From Brachynemurus nebulosus (lineage: Eukaryota > Arthropoda > Insecta > Neuroptera > Myrmeleontidae): a stretch of 64,000 nucleotides of DNA. Positions 21,281 through 34,197 of the stretch are shown here, in pieces (positions within the stretch are counted from its first letter, which is position 1; the number at the start of each line of letters is the position of its first letter). The position numbers were made by a program, and so were the translations under genes. The notes under the pieces are model-generated. The model saw only the letters and a program-made list of their open reading frames with translations, did no database searches and was not told the origin of the DNA. The DNA lies in contig JAPWDM010000001.1 of the NCBI GenBank assembly GCA_035578155.1, positions 74,470,062 through 74,534,061 of the forward strand, in the 5' to 3' direction.

Positions 21281-22628
21281 ATATACGAATTTATTTGCAA
21301 ACATATTACTTTTTTGCTAATTAAGCAAATATTTTTCCAATGCTGATAAAAGTGATAAATTATTTTAGATAGATTTTGTTGACATAAAGACTACATTTAC
21401 TAGTATGTATTTATAAAATTAAAATTAAATAGCGATATACAGAGTGTATACATAACATATTCTTAATATATAATCGGTCAGAAATCTGGAGTCTGAACCC
21501 TGGAGACTGAAGTCATGATTGCGGCTAGCACTTGGTACAGTGCCCCCACAAAATTTAGCGGCCTCCTAATTTTCGTTTACGATGACCAGAATTTTTACAA
21601 CGCAAATGTTAAGCCATAAATTTAACATTCCGAGAAATTCATTTCGTATTCAAAATCTAACAAAGAAACTGATGACTCAGCAAAATCTTAAATAAACAAT
21701 TTTAAAATTATTACATGATTCAAAATTATTATATAAATAAACAAATATAACAAAAATCCCCGCTTGTATGAGTCATAGAATAATTATAATTCAGCTAAGA
21801 TAAACAAACTTATACTGATAACAATTCTTGGAAGCGGCCTCCCAATTTTCGTTTAAGATGACGCAATTAAGTGAGATTAAAGGCGAAGGTTTGCACGTAC
21901 ACATAAAAAACAAGTACAGTACGCTTCAAAAAGTGATCGGATACCTTTTTCAGTTAGGGGGTCCGCACTTTTGACACGGCAGTGTACCAAAAATTTAAGT
22001 ACAGTACGGCATCAAAAGTTTGGGGCCACCCCTTGGGTTAGGGTAATCCCACATTTTGACGTGATAGTGTACCTTTCGTTTAAGATGACTCAATTAAGTG
22101 AGATTAAATGCTAAGGCTTGCATGTACACACAAAAAATAAGTACAATGCGCTTCAAAAAGTGATCGGATACCTTTTTTCAGTTAGGGGGTGCACACTTTT
22201 GATATGGCAGTGTACCAAAAATTTAAGTACAGTACGGTGTCAAAAGTTTAGAGCCACCCCCGAGTTAGGGTAACCCCACGTTTTTGACGTGGTAGTGTAC
22301 CCCATCTATCAATTTGTAACCTAAAATTCTGTCTGCGCATGCGTCGTGTACTTAAATTCGATCTGCGCATGCGTTAGGTTTGCATTCAAAAACTACGTCA
22401 GTGCTGGCGGGTAATGGGTTAACACAAAACCAAATTGTTATAAGTAAATTGTGATGACGCATAATGGGTTAACATAAATTAATTTGGTTGCTGGTGATGA
22501 CTCATCTCTTACGAATTTCGGTGCGGCCGCTCTCTTATAGCCTATCTATTAATTTCGTATTTTTACGGTATTTAATTTCGTATTTTTCAAGTTTTACGGT
22601 GCGGCCGCTCTCTTATAGCCTATCTACT
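21281..22628 (-). repeat. right TIR, outer segment
   Basis: Reverse complement of 8537-9964, including the tandem 226-base units and the CGCATGCG units. A small extra segment (about 30 bases near 21747-21775) and the doubled tip distinguish it from the left arm. Confidence 0.85.
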
Positions 22629-22973
22629 AATTTCGTATTTTTTTTATCGCCGTACGACAATTTTTAACCGAATTATAGTAATTCAAAGAGTAGAGCACAC
22701 ACTAAACTTTGACTGTTCATTACTTCGTAACTAATCATGGTACGGAAATTTTTCGGTGGTCGTTAGAAAGCTAAAAACGTGTTATTTAATATGATAGAAA
22801 CGTTAATTAAGAGAAAAAATTTTTATGTATTAAAAAATTATACTTTTACACTTTTATGTCACGTAATCGTCAAAGAAATGCTTAAATAATCTAAACAAGT
22901 GAATGGATTTGAAGCCAAATGTGTAGTCGAATCCTATACACAACCTTGTTTAAATTAAAGTTTTCATATATAT

Positions 22974-22975
<2 letters not shown>

Positions 22976-23048
<73 letters not shown>

Positions 23049-23067
23049 TATATATATATATATTTTC

Positions 23068-23145
<78 letters not shown>
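22976..23145. repeat. (AT)n microsatellite with inserted short spacers
   Basis: Three AT tracts separated by AAAATAT and TTTTCGAG. The spacer CGAGATAT and the right flank ATATCTCGAAC form an inverted repeat across the AT tract, so the block can fold as a hairpin. Repetitive Tyr-Ile frames here are meaningless. Confidence 0.9.
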
Positions 23146-23147
<2 letters not shown>

Positions 23148-23480
23148 GAACGAAGTGTCCCACTTTTACGAAACTTGGTGAAAATGTTGGAAGTCCTAAG
23201 TTTGTTAGCCGGACAGGTCCGATGCCGGAACATAATTTTTGTTCTTGAAAAGAATCAGTTTTTTGCCAAAATTTCCACTTATTCAAAATTTTTGCGAAAT
23301 TTTTTTTACAGCATTTAAAATTAAAAAAATTACATAAAAATGTCTTTAAACTATTATTCTGTCAACTAGTTTCCGAGAAAAACTAATTTTTGTAAACGGA
23401 AATTCGCTATGTTGTGCAGGATGCCGTGACAGGGGTATTTTATTATGTGAAACTATGTTACGATTAAAATGTTAACAGAC
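23146..23480. repeat. fragment related to the hAT MITE at 41256-41940
   Basis: CTCGAACGAAGTGTCCCACT, GTTTCCGAGAAAAACTAATT and GACAGGGGTATTTT match the interior of the element at 41460-41735 in the same order and direction. The TIRs are absent. Confidence 0.6.
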
Positions 23481-24250
23481 ATTTTTGGATAACATACACT
23501 ATAAGATCTATACATTTCTAAACTGAAAAAATACATAAATAAAAGATGTCCTTGAAAATAAGTGGCTGAATGTGTTTTCACTTCTGATTTTTTTATCACA
23601 TTTCATATTTTATTATTTGTAAATAGGGATGTTTATATTTGCAAAAGTACCTATGGACACATACGGGATATGGATATATATTATACCGGTATTTTTCAAA
23701 TATGTTATCAATATCGCAGAGGAATATCGATAAAAAATATTGATACTTCGGTATATCGTTTTTTATTATTATATTATTGAGGTATAATTAAAATATTAGT
23801 AACACCTGCACCTTGTTATTATGTTTATTCGCGAAAAAATCAAACATCAATTAAACTAGTATTTTTCTGGGACAGGTTTTAGAACTTTTTTTCAGTACAA
23901 CTTTTTTTCTTATGCATTGCCCTGTCAACTTTATCAATTTTCTACGATTATCGGGAATCATTTTTCACAAACAAAGAAAGCTTAAATAGCTAGTTAGATA
24001 TCATGAACCTTATTATATTGTCTTATGACACATATTTTCTGATCATAGTCAATTAGGTAAATTCCTACAAGAAAAGCTTATTCTTGGAAAATATATCGAT
24101 GTCAATACAGATATTTCAATATCGAATTATCGATACATCCGATTGAAAAATATAAGAATTTAAAAAAAAATCCAATATTCGGAATATCGATATAATATCA
24201 ACATCCCTATTTGTAAAGTGACTAATTTGGTTTATAATTACATAATACAT
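23481..24250. other. no gene recognised
   Basis: AT-rich sequence with several ATCGATA-type words (23690-24210) and no supportable reading frame or repeat boundary. Confidence 0.4.
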
Positions 24251-24251
24251 A

Positions 24252-25524
24252 GGAACTCCAATATAACGGATTCCGATATAACGTAGTTTACATTTTCAAC
24301 AAAGTTTACATTTTCAACGCCTACTGTTCCCGCGTCTCCAACAATGAGTCAGTTATTACTTTAGAAAATGTTCAAATATAATGCAAGCAGACTTACAGGG
24401 GATGTAGGGATTTAAGTCTTTCAATAGGAATAGGGAGGATACTTATTTAGAGTAAAATCTACAAATATTAAAGATATTATAAATATATAATATTTGAATA
24501 TTTTATATCAACATACTTTTTTTCCTTCTATACCAAATTCGTTGATACCTTCTTAATAGGCTCACTTTAGATTTCTAGTCTATGTTATATGCTTGAAGAA
24601 ATGACAAATTTATTTTTCAAAATTTTCAGTTGTTCCTAGATAACTAGCCAAAAGGAGAAATTAAAAATAAAGAGAATTGACGAGTGTGTTTATCAATAAA
24701 TAAAGTCTATAATTTCAGCTTATAATAAGAAAATAAGAGCAAAATATTATAGCAAACTAAAAGGAATTACTATTACTAAATTACGAAATTCCCGCTAGCG
24801 AAGCCGTGGGTAACAGTTAGTTTATAAATAAAACTTTTGTATAGTACCACTTTTTGATCTTTTTCTCCAAGAAGCAATCTACTGTGAAGTCGCTTTCTCA
24901 ATATATTTGTTAGTTTTCGAATAGAATATTCTAGAACATTTCTCAAATTCCGTTATTTAGCATTTTCTTTGATGGCCTTTCTGATGGAAAGTTTATTGCT
25001 TGATATCTATTCTAGGTTTCAAACAGAATGATCTAGAACTTTCGTCAAATTCCGCTATTCGACCATTTCTTTAATGGCAAATCCCATAGTCAAGTTAGTT
25101 TACTGATATCTTTTCTAGTTTCCGAATAGAATATTCTAAACCTTTTATTAAATTCTACTGTTTAGTCCTTTTTTCAAACGCTAACCAATAGTGAAGTCGA
25201 TTTTTTATTATTTTGACTGGTTTCTAGAAAGAGTATTCTAAAATTGTCAAATTTTGCATTTTATCCATTTTTCTAATATACTTACCACTACAGTGTACAA
25301 CAGTTGTGTATATGTATGTATTTAGATGAAGACGTGTGTTCTTGTAAACATCCATTTAAGTAAGTGTATACGCGTGTGTATATCAATAAAGAAATGCGTA
25401 TGTGTTCGCATATTATGTTTCTGTATCCCCTTAAAAAATTTTACTGACGGCCCTGGTGATCCGATATAACGTACTTCCCCTTATTTTGTACCGGTCCAAT
25501 ATAACTACGTTATATTGGAGATCC
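24252..25524. mobile_element. TA-flanked MITE with palindromic ends
   Basis: GGAACTCCAATATAACGGAT at the left is matched by the reverse of ACGTTATATTGGAGATCC at the right, with TA on both sides (24250-24251, 25525-25526). This is typical of pogo/mariner-derived elements. Inside are four degenerate units of about 110 bases (24855-25280, each with GAATAGAATATTCTA-like words) and a piece ending GCGAAGCCGTGGGTAACAGTTAG (24798-24820) like Helitron 3' ends. No intact gene. Confidence 0.7.
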
Positions 25525-25740
25525 TATGTATGGACGATTCAAAATGGTGTTTTTGCAAAAAGAGCTCTTCTGAGCGAATTATTTTATTTAATACAGAAGT
25601 AGTTAACAAATGTTTGACTATATTAGAAGTGCGAAAAACATTTTCTTTAAAAATTAGTGATGCTGCAATTCCAGTAATTGTAGAGGAAACGTTAGGCTAG
25701 CACAACAAATGCTATAAAGATTTTGCTACTTTAAAAAGAA
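25525..25740 (+). pseudogene. Cys-containing transposon-associated fragment
   Basis: An open frame (about 25515-25700) reads a peptide with KWCFCKKSSSERIILF near its start. After a stop (TAG) the same frame continues CYKDFATL. Proteins with an N-terminal CxxC and a later 'YHxxCYKxFT' motif are common uncharacterised, transposon-associated proteins of insects. The assignment is weak and the rest of the gene is absent. Confidence 0.3.
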
Positions 25741-26960
<1,220 letters not shown>

Positions 26961-28036
26961 TAGTACGGTGCAGTTATTCAAAAAAACGGCCTAACCTCAA
27001 CATCCAAAGTAACCGTTTCACTCCAACTCCAAATTGTTCTATACAGTCCACATATTGTTTGGCAAAAAGTTACACCATTTTGAGCGTCGGGTTTTGGGGG
27101 GAGGGGGGTAAAAGTAGCCAAATTAACGGGTTTTTTTAAATATTTCGGAAACTATGGGGTTTAGCATAAAAAGTGTCATATACAAAAATAACCTACACTA
27201 AATTGCGAACAAAAGTGGCCCTGTGCATAATCTTGCTAAAGCGAACAGTTCCAAAGTTACGGAGGGTGTAAAAGTAGCAATTTTTAGTATTTTTAGTCAC
27301 TGCTGCACCTATCACCAGGTGTAGCAGTGGCTGAATAAGAAGAAGAATCCGCTCGAGTGGGGGTGAAAGAAGATTGACAAACACCTGAGACCAATTACAA
27401 CAGCACGTCCTGCAGCTCCCGAGGAATTACTTTCCCTCATATTGTGCGCTTGCAAAGACGAATGCGTCGGTAACTGCGAATGCAGAAAGAGTGGTCTAAA
27501 CTGCTCAAACATATGCGGTAATTGCTCAGGGCTAGGATGTGATAACAGGGATACGAACATCATAGACGAAGATTTAGAAGAGGAGGGAGCTATGTTTGAA
27601 GAGGACTAATCGCAATTTCCTTTTACAAAACACAATCCTGTATAAAAAAAAATTAGTTTCCTTAGTGATGTGTCATATTTTTTCCAAAAATCTTAAAAAT
27701 ACTAAAAATCGCTACTTTTACACCCTCCATAACTCTGGAACTCTTCACTTCAGCAAGATTATGCATAGGACTATTTTTGTTCGCAATTTAATGTAGATTA
27801 TTTTTGTATAGGCACTTTTTGCGTTAAACTGCATAGTTTTCGAAATATTTTTAAAAAAAAAACTGACAAAAACCGTTAATTTGCCTACTTCTACCCTCCT
27901 CCCCCCAAAACCCGACGCTCAAAATAGTGTAACTTTTTAACAAACAATATGTGGACAATTTGTATAGAACAATTTGGAGTTGGAGTGAAACTGTTACTTT
28001 GGATGTTGAGGTTTGGGTCTAATTGCACCGTACTAA
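26961..28036. mobile_element. element with about 340-bp inverted repeats and a captured coding core
   Basis: TAGTACGGTGCAGTTATTCA at 26961 matches the reverse of ATTGCACCGTACTA near 28034. The arms 26961-27300 and 27695-28036 are reverse complements throughout (shared TTGCGAACAAAAGTGG-type words, G8-rich block). The core between them carries a Cys-rich coding fragment. TTA/TAA at the borders would fit a TA duplication. The family is unknown. Confidence 0.75.
27376..27608 (+). pseudogene. Cys-rich (CxC-type) C-terminal fragment inside the inverted-repeat element
   Basis: The frame after a stop reads KKIDKHLRPITTARPAAPEE, then CACKDECVGNCECRKSGLNC and CGNCSGLGC, ending in an acidic tail and TAA at 27606-27608. 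The spacing C-x-C-x3-C-x3-C-x-C-RKxGL-x-C resembles the Cys-rich ends of uncharacterised arthropod proteins that recall tesmin/CXC repeats. It is the 3' end of a larger gene; no 5' part is present, so it is a captured or deleted remnant. The base composition (about 48% GC) contrasts with the AT-rich arms. Confidence 0.5.
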
Positions 28037-29012
28037 ATTTAAAAATGTTATTAAAGTAACTTTTTATTTATAAAGTAGGAATTTTGGATTTTTTGGAAGG
28101 AAAAAATATTTTCAACAAACCCTTCCAATTCACTGTTTAAGGTCCTTTTTTAATATTTAAAAAAACAACAAAGGCTATTGGCAGATAAGCATGAGTAGAA
28201 ATGCACTTGTACATATGTATGTGTTTCTATTGAATTTGAATTGTGTTAATTTTTTTTTGCTGCGAACTGCTATCAACATAAAATTTAAATTTACTGAATT
28301 TCGGCCCTTAAAAACTTACCCCGTGAGTATTTTGGTAAGAAATTATTTTTCGAAAGTCGAAAAATCTTTTGAATGGCTTGACGGATTTGGCTGAAGTTTT
28401 TATGTTTCAGGTACCTCTAAAGTATGTCTCAGAAAAAATTGTCAGCTTCAAAAAAATATAATCTCCCCCCCCCCCAAAAAAAAAATTATTGTTTAACTTT
28501 TTAATATTTTTTTTATCAACTTGTAGCTGTTGTATAATTATCAAAATTTTTTTACCGCCTTCTTACTATGATCTATGCAACAAATCAATTTTTCAAAATT
28601 AATTGCCGGGTGTCAATTCGAATATGTTCATAAAAACGTTTATGACTGCGTAATTTTCGAAAAAAGAAAATAGTAGATTCAAGTCTTATTAAATTCCTCG
28701 ATCAGCCGAACACTCATCATCATTTTTAAACCACCAAAATGGCAATTCGCTTGTAGCCTTTCAATCATATTTAGATATCTTGAAGATACCAAAGATGAAG
28801 GGAAAAATTCGACTCCCGTGATGGGGCCCCGATGCTCACGGCGTTTTTAAATATGAAATCGATTTAAAAATGTCCTAGCCCTATTAGACTACTAATGACA
28901 CTATTATGCATACAAAGTTCATTTAAAATAGCTTGACCAATTTTCTTATATAAATTCGATAGTAATAGTAGTCAATGTATTTAAAATGAACTCTTCTTCC
29001 TCATATACTTAC
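28037..29012. other. intron sequence, no gene
   Basis: Intronic to the host gene model. It holds a C9A9-like run (28465-28485) and no recognised element. Confidence 0.45.
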
Positions 29013-29171
29013 CTCATTTATTATACCATTGGTAATAGGATCAACTAGAGTGCATTGAATACTATAGTATTTGCCTCCCGAAAGTGTATTTGGTGGAATT
29101 TTAAGCGAAGGACCAAATATTTTCGATGTAAAAACTGGAAAACCGGAGGCATTAAGAACCTTCCAGTGAAT
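29013..29171 (-). CDS. internal exon of host gene, polycystin-like (REJ region)
   Basis: A 159-base exon (53 codons, phase 0 at both ends) on the minus strand. The acceptor GTTTTATAG lies above 29171 and the donor GTAAGT below 29013. It encodes IHWKVLNASGFPVFTSKIFG, then PSLKIPPNTLSGGKYYSIQC and LVDPITNGIINE. The alternation of beta-strands with 'IPPNTLSGGKYYSI' is the pattern of REJ/fibronectin-like modules (x-PP-x-TL-x-G-x-Y). NAS is a glycosylation sequon. It follows naturally after the exon at 48525-48836 and before 3860-3997, all on one strand and in one phase. It is too short to stand out as an open frame. The exon call is strong; the family call is an inference. Confidence 0.7.
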
Positions 29172-31177
29172 CTATAAAACAAAAATAAATACTATTAGTG
29201 ACCTTTATTGATAGAAATATAATTATCTAATATTATTTGTGTATTTGTTTCTACAGATAGTACTTAATAGACATTTTCGGAATAAACTCGAAAAATAGCT
29301 ATTTCCAGGATTATTTGATTGAACTGGTAGCAAAACGTGTTACCTTTAGTACAGTAGGTTTATAGAAAGATCATAATTTGAGCTCTTGACAACCCCGAGG
29401 TGATTGAAAAAAAAAAAACAAAAACCAAATACAATTTTATAAATTTATTTATTTTTTAGGTAAATAAACATCGGAAATATTATACGCAACGAAATTTAAT
29501 TGGAAAGAATATGCACATAGGTTCTTGAAATTGTCTTAAAATGGCATCATGAATTGCTAGTTATGCCAAAAAACAGCTCCCCGCCGATGAACTACTCCTC
29601 TCCGAAGCATTTATAATTTTTCTGTTCATGTTGTTATAATTGTTTGCATTTCATACCTTCTGCCAGGTTTGTACTTAGGGCAGTACCAGCCTTAGTTCGG
29701 GGCCCCGGGATGGCTGCTTCCCGCATTGTCATAACACTCGTCTACCGTAGCAACCTAGTGTTGCAGCAAATCCTCTGATGGTTTATTATTATTACTATTT
29801 TTATTCTTGTTCCATCAATAATATGATATATATGTTCGATTATTTATATTGAAATATGCTTGCATTGAAATATGGCGACCCACCAAAATTATCGAAGTAA
29901 AATCCGAAAAAATTGAAAATTCTACATACATACATTCTAATCTAAAAATTGATAACAGTGAGCGGAAATAATAATTCATATAATATCAATTAAATTATCA
30001 TTAATTGTAAGTCAAATATCGTCTCCTACCAAATCAAACCTCGTAACTCCATTTTGGGCCAAAATGACTTTTTGATCTTATTCGGTACGTTAAATACACA
30101 CGCACTGATGACGCAAAGCGCGTAATTCTTAGCAAATAAATGACGTCAAAAAATCATGAAAAGCAAAGCTCGTAACTCGAAACGAGAATAACTTGTATCT
30201 CCCTAGTTTGTCGCTAATCAAAAAATATCATTAAATTTAACTTAAATATTTGTTACCAGTAAATTTTAAAAATATTTATAATTAGAACAGTAATTGTTGT
30301 AAATACAAACTGATGTCTCATTCACACCGGACATTTTAATATTTAGTGATTAATGATAAGTAGCAAGTAGAACGCATTATTATTAATTCTTTGACGGTCA
30401 TTAGGAGTTAAGACGAAACGCCAAACTGATATTTTGACAACTAATACACTTTATATAGATTTACTGACGCTGTACAGCGCACTGTTTCAGTTAGTCAAGA
30501 TCATAGATAAAGTACACCAGAATTTTATTTCTGAAAGATAGCTAACTTCAGTGCATTTTTTTGACTCTGTATTACCTCTATATGGAACTGAGAACGGGGG
30601 CAGCGGGTATAGATGTCATCGTTGTCGTAATCGTCATGCGTAGTACCTACACTTGAGAAGAACAGAGATGTCACTGCAATAACTTTAAATTATCTTTAGC
30701 CTTTACCCGATAATTTAGGTTACTACTAGTAAGATAATCCACTAAAATTCTCCCAATTGCATTTTATTTTAATCAGTTTTTCAAGTTTAAAACTCATACA
30801 ATAATTATAAACTCATATATTTGTTTAAAAACTCAAGTAAATTTATTTTTATTCAAAATTATACATTAATCAAATATTTCGTAAAAGAATATCACTATCA
30901 CTGATTCTAATTTCTGACAAGTGTGCCTCTATTTTTCTGCAACCGATAAAATTATTCTAATTTTCTAATTAATTTACTGTGATAATAAAATAAGTAATTA
31001 TTTTCAAATAAAAATAAAGTAATAAATGTTAATTATACATACCTCCAATAATAATTAAGTAAAATTATTAAATTTATGGCTGAAAAAATATTCACAGACA
31101 CTTTTGATAATTTCTTTGTCAACGTATGATTGTCTTCTTCTAATTCCAGTCAAACAAATAAACTTAAACTGCACTGC

Positions 31178-31179
<2 letters not shown>
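29172..31179. other. intron sequence, no gene recognised
   Basis: Part of the 19-kb host intron. 30310-30420 (TCACACCGGACATTTTAATA, then AGTGATTAATGATAAGTAG) is a degenerate reverse copy of 33855-33980, flanking the pogo copy at a distance, so the two may be remains of an older inverted-repeat element. No frame is credible. Confidence 0.4.

Positions 31180-31268
<89 letters not shown>
31180..31268. repeat. (AT)n microsatellite
   Basis: AT alternation directly abutting the left TIR of the second pogo transposon, which appears to have inserted into it. Confidence 0.95.
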
Positions 31269-31269
<1 letters not shown>

Positions 31270-31273
<4 letters not shown>

Positions 31274-33637
31274 CTGAGGCAAATAAGGCCCACTTAATTT
31301 AAAAATGTAATAAATTCCGCATTGACTGAAATTAAAATAAAAAGACAAGTTTTCTATATACTTTGTTTATTTTTACATACAGAACAGTTACAAAAATAGT
31401 ACAAAAATATTTGTGTTTTTGAAAATTCTTTCACTGGGCTTTATTAAACCACTATAGTATAATAAGGCCTTAAAATAAAGTTGCCCTTTTTTAAAAAATA
31501 ATCAACAAAACTCGTTTAACAAATAAATTTAACAAAAAAAAAAAAGAAAACAATATAGTTCATATCTTTACTAAATCTTCTTAAAAATGTAAAAGGGCCT
31601 TGTTGTCCACCATAGGATAAAAGGCCAAACAAGTTTTATCAAATTCTTAACCTAAATCAACAAGCAGAATAGATAACAATATTAACTAAAACAGACTTTT
31701 TCTTTTTTAGGTAACAAAATTAAGTAAAATATTAAGTTATTAGAAAGCTCTAGGGTGTCTAAAATATAGAAATCCATTTAATAGCTTCATAATTTTCGCA
31801 CACCGAAATATTATATAGCTTTCCAATTAAAAATAAAAAAAAAAACTCTTTCTTTGTCTGAGACTAAATAAAATATTAACGATATTTTCCTAAACCTATC
31901 TTTGAACTTTGATTCCATTTTATAATTCTTAACAAGTCTAATCACATTCACAGCAATAAAAAACTTCTTTGTCGTCTTTTGTTAGCCCCATACATTCTTC
32001 TTGCATCGGCCACACAGTCTCATGTCCGAAATATGTTCTTCTTACACGCGTAGCAATACCAAGATGCATTTGTTGATGTTTTGATCGTTGTAGATTTTCT
32101 TGCACCAGTTCCAGTTTCTTTTCTTTTTACTCCATGTTTTCTTTTCTTTGTTTTTCTTCGTATATTCTTGCTTATGTCAGGTTTTTTATTTTCCTTTCCC
32201 TTTTCTTTTTCCCTAAAAAGATCTTTGGTTACTTTTTGGCCTTTGTAATTGATTGCTTTGATGATGGCATAGTTAGGAGTTGGTAATAACTCTTGGAAAG
32301 GAGACTTAAGCACTTTTGGTTTGAAATTTGAATGCGGAATGTCATCATCTGGATCCGACGCGTCACCTTCTCACTATCCTTTTCAGAAGAATAAATATTT
32401 AACTGACCATAAGGAGGTTTCTTGAACAATAAGTGAGTTAATTGTTGTTCGGTGTCCATCTCAGAGTCTGAGCTATAAATCATTGCATGATGTCCGGTCA
32501 CTGCAAATGAAGTGGATGGTTTTGGACTTACATCATTCTTATCAGCACTTAGCGATTTCCTTAGTGGTGTTTTATTACCCAAATCGTTATTATCTTTTTC
32601 TAATGATGGGATATCATCGTCATAACAATTTATATCAGAGTCGTGAGCACTTATGGTAGTTGGAGGAGGAATTTCTGTTAAGACAGCAGGTGCAAAAGCT
32701 TCCTCTGGTAAAATATCCGGATTGAATGGATACAATCCTGTGGCCCTGAATCCATTCACAATGTTTTCATGGGTTAAACATTTTGACCATACTTTGGTAA
32801 AAATGTAATTAAAACATGTTTTCGTCAAACGTCTGTCAGGTTTTTGGTACATATAAGTCATAACTTCCTGATTCCAGTGATGTTCGAATGATTTATTAAC
32901 TGACTTATCGAGGGGTTGAAGTTCGTGAGTTGTATTACTAGGTAGACAGTAAAGGACAATGTCGTGCTTCTCTGCTTCATTTACAATGGCATAATCCAAG
33001 TGCGAAGATGCTCCATCAAATATCAACAAAACTTTCCCTTATGATTTATATTTGGCTAAATGGTTAATAAATTCAATAAACAATTCTGTGGTCATACTAC
33101 CCTTCGGAGCCATTTTTACTAGACTTCCAGCTGGCAAGTTGTCACTAAACTCCGGTTTTTGTCTTTGTCCTTTGAATATGATCATTGGCGGGATAGCCGT
33201 ACCAATGGCATTAACGCACATAACAATGGTTACATTCTCTGCATGTTCCGGTGCAATCAAATGAACTCGTCGACATCCTTTTTGGGCCAAAACCGTTTCT
33301 TGGTTGTGAATAGTAAGCCGACATCCTAGTTCGTCATACAGTTTTTTCACTTCCTCGAAATGTTGGCGTACTATAGGTTTATTCAATTTTGCGAATTGCA
33401 AATTTTATTCAATATTACATTTTTATGAAGAAGAAAATTATAAATTGCAGCAACAGACGTTCCTCCGGTCACATTCGACTCGACACTGGCAAGACGGCGG
33501 CAGAAGCGACTCAATATCTATGTAGCTACAGTCATGTTTACGCACAGTCTACGTAAACAACGAAGAGAATCGAACTAATATTAGCGCGAATTTTCAAAAG
33601 TGGGCTTTATTTCCCCCTGGGCTTTATTTGCCGCAGG

Positions 33638-33640
<3 letters not shown>
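31270..33640 (-). mobile_element. second pogo-like transposon inserted in an AT microsatellite
   Basis: Ends GTACCTGAGGCAAATAAGGC (31270) and, in reverse, GGGCTTTATTTGCCGCAGGTAC (to about 33640) are flanked by TA inside AT tracts on both sides. A second internal copy of the GGGCTTTATTT motif lies at 33602. It contains a broken DDE_1 transposase on the minus strand. Confidence 0.8.
32020..33401 (-). pseudogene. pogo-like DDE_1 transposase, 5'-deleted, broken
   Basis: Minus strand. It starts inside the protein after the DNA-binding domains, which are missing, with a segment containing QETVLAQKGCRRVHLIAPEH. The second catalytic Asp is in IFDGASSHLD and the third in LQPLDKSVNK; the first (DETG-type) is not present, so it was lost with the 5' end. 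One in-frame TAA (33039) separates the first two parts; a frameshift near 32300 leads to a Lys/Arg-rich end and a CYACKKNIF zinc-like tail. By family this enzyme cuts at TIRs and inserts at TA. This copy is inactive. Confidence 0.8.
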
Positions 33641-33717
<77 letters not shown>

Positions 33718-33725
33718 CCTGCGGC

Positions 33726-33792
<67 letters not shown>

Positions 33793-33800
33793 TATATAGT
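33641..33800. repeat. (AT)n tracts around an inverted pogo tip
   Basis: The right TIR end (GCAGGTACCTTATATA) is followed by about 66 bases of AT, then AAGGTACCTGCGGCAGGTA, then about 70 bases of AT. The second tip is a reversed copy of the first, with its own near-palindrome TACCTGCGGCAGGTA, so the block is a large hairpin. Confidence 0.85.
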
Positions 33801-34041
33801 GTTATTCTCTATGGTCAAGATTGACATTGATGCTGGTCAACATCAATGACCGTTAAGGTGTTAATGCGAATTTAGTGATATCTGCATACTTGTTACTATG
33901 CGTCCTTGCTGTTTGCAACTAATCAAGTAATCACTAATCACTAAACACTAAAACCGGTCCGGTGTAAATGAAACAAAAGCAAATTGTAAATAAGGTATTA
34001 TCAAATGCATTATATACACACTTTGTGTAATTGGTGACCTG

Positions 34042-34197
34042 TACACGATCTGTAATACTGTCAGTATTTACTGACAAAAATAATGAATCATTACTTTTAT
34101 AATATAAATTCTATATGTGGATACTTAAATATTGTCAATACACAGTCACTAATACTGTCACTATTTCGAAATACTGACAGTATTATTGATCGTGTAC
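34042..34197. repeat. short hairpin MITE
   Basis: GTACACGATCTGTAATACTG at the left and CAGTATTATTGATCGTGTAC at the right are inverted; the arms include AATACTGTCAGTATTT. About 156 bases, no coding. Placed just outside the PolB element. Confidence 0.75.

Larger units (their letters stand above)
8537..22628. mobile_element. large virus-like element with about 3-kb terminal inverted repeats
   Basis: The ends AGTAGATAGGCTATAAGAGA (8537) and its reverse complement (right end 22628) begin arms that match over the whole of 8537-9964 plus 13797-about 15480 on the left, and about 17980-20180 plus 21281-22628 on the right. The breaks at 9965-13796 and 20181-21280 are later transposon insertions. Without them the arms join smoothly on both sides (AAATTCGTATATATTACTGT). 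Genes A and B lie in the arms; C and D lie in the unique centre. Three 21-bp arrays flank B and C. No polymerase, integrase or capsid gene was recognised, so it may be a defective or helper-dependent relative of PolB-type viral or Polinton-like elements. That affiliation is an inference. Confidence 0.7.

Noticed and set aside
22891..23286. Open frames of Tyr-Ile repeats on both strands
   Set aside because: Pure translation of (AT)n; the same applies at 3755, 26004, 31055, 33607-33849 and 58963.
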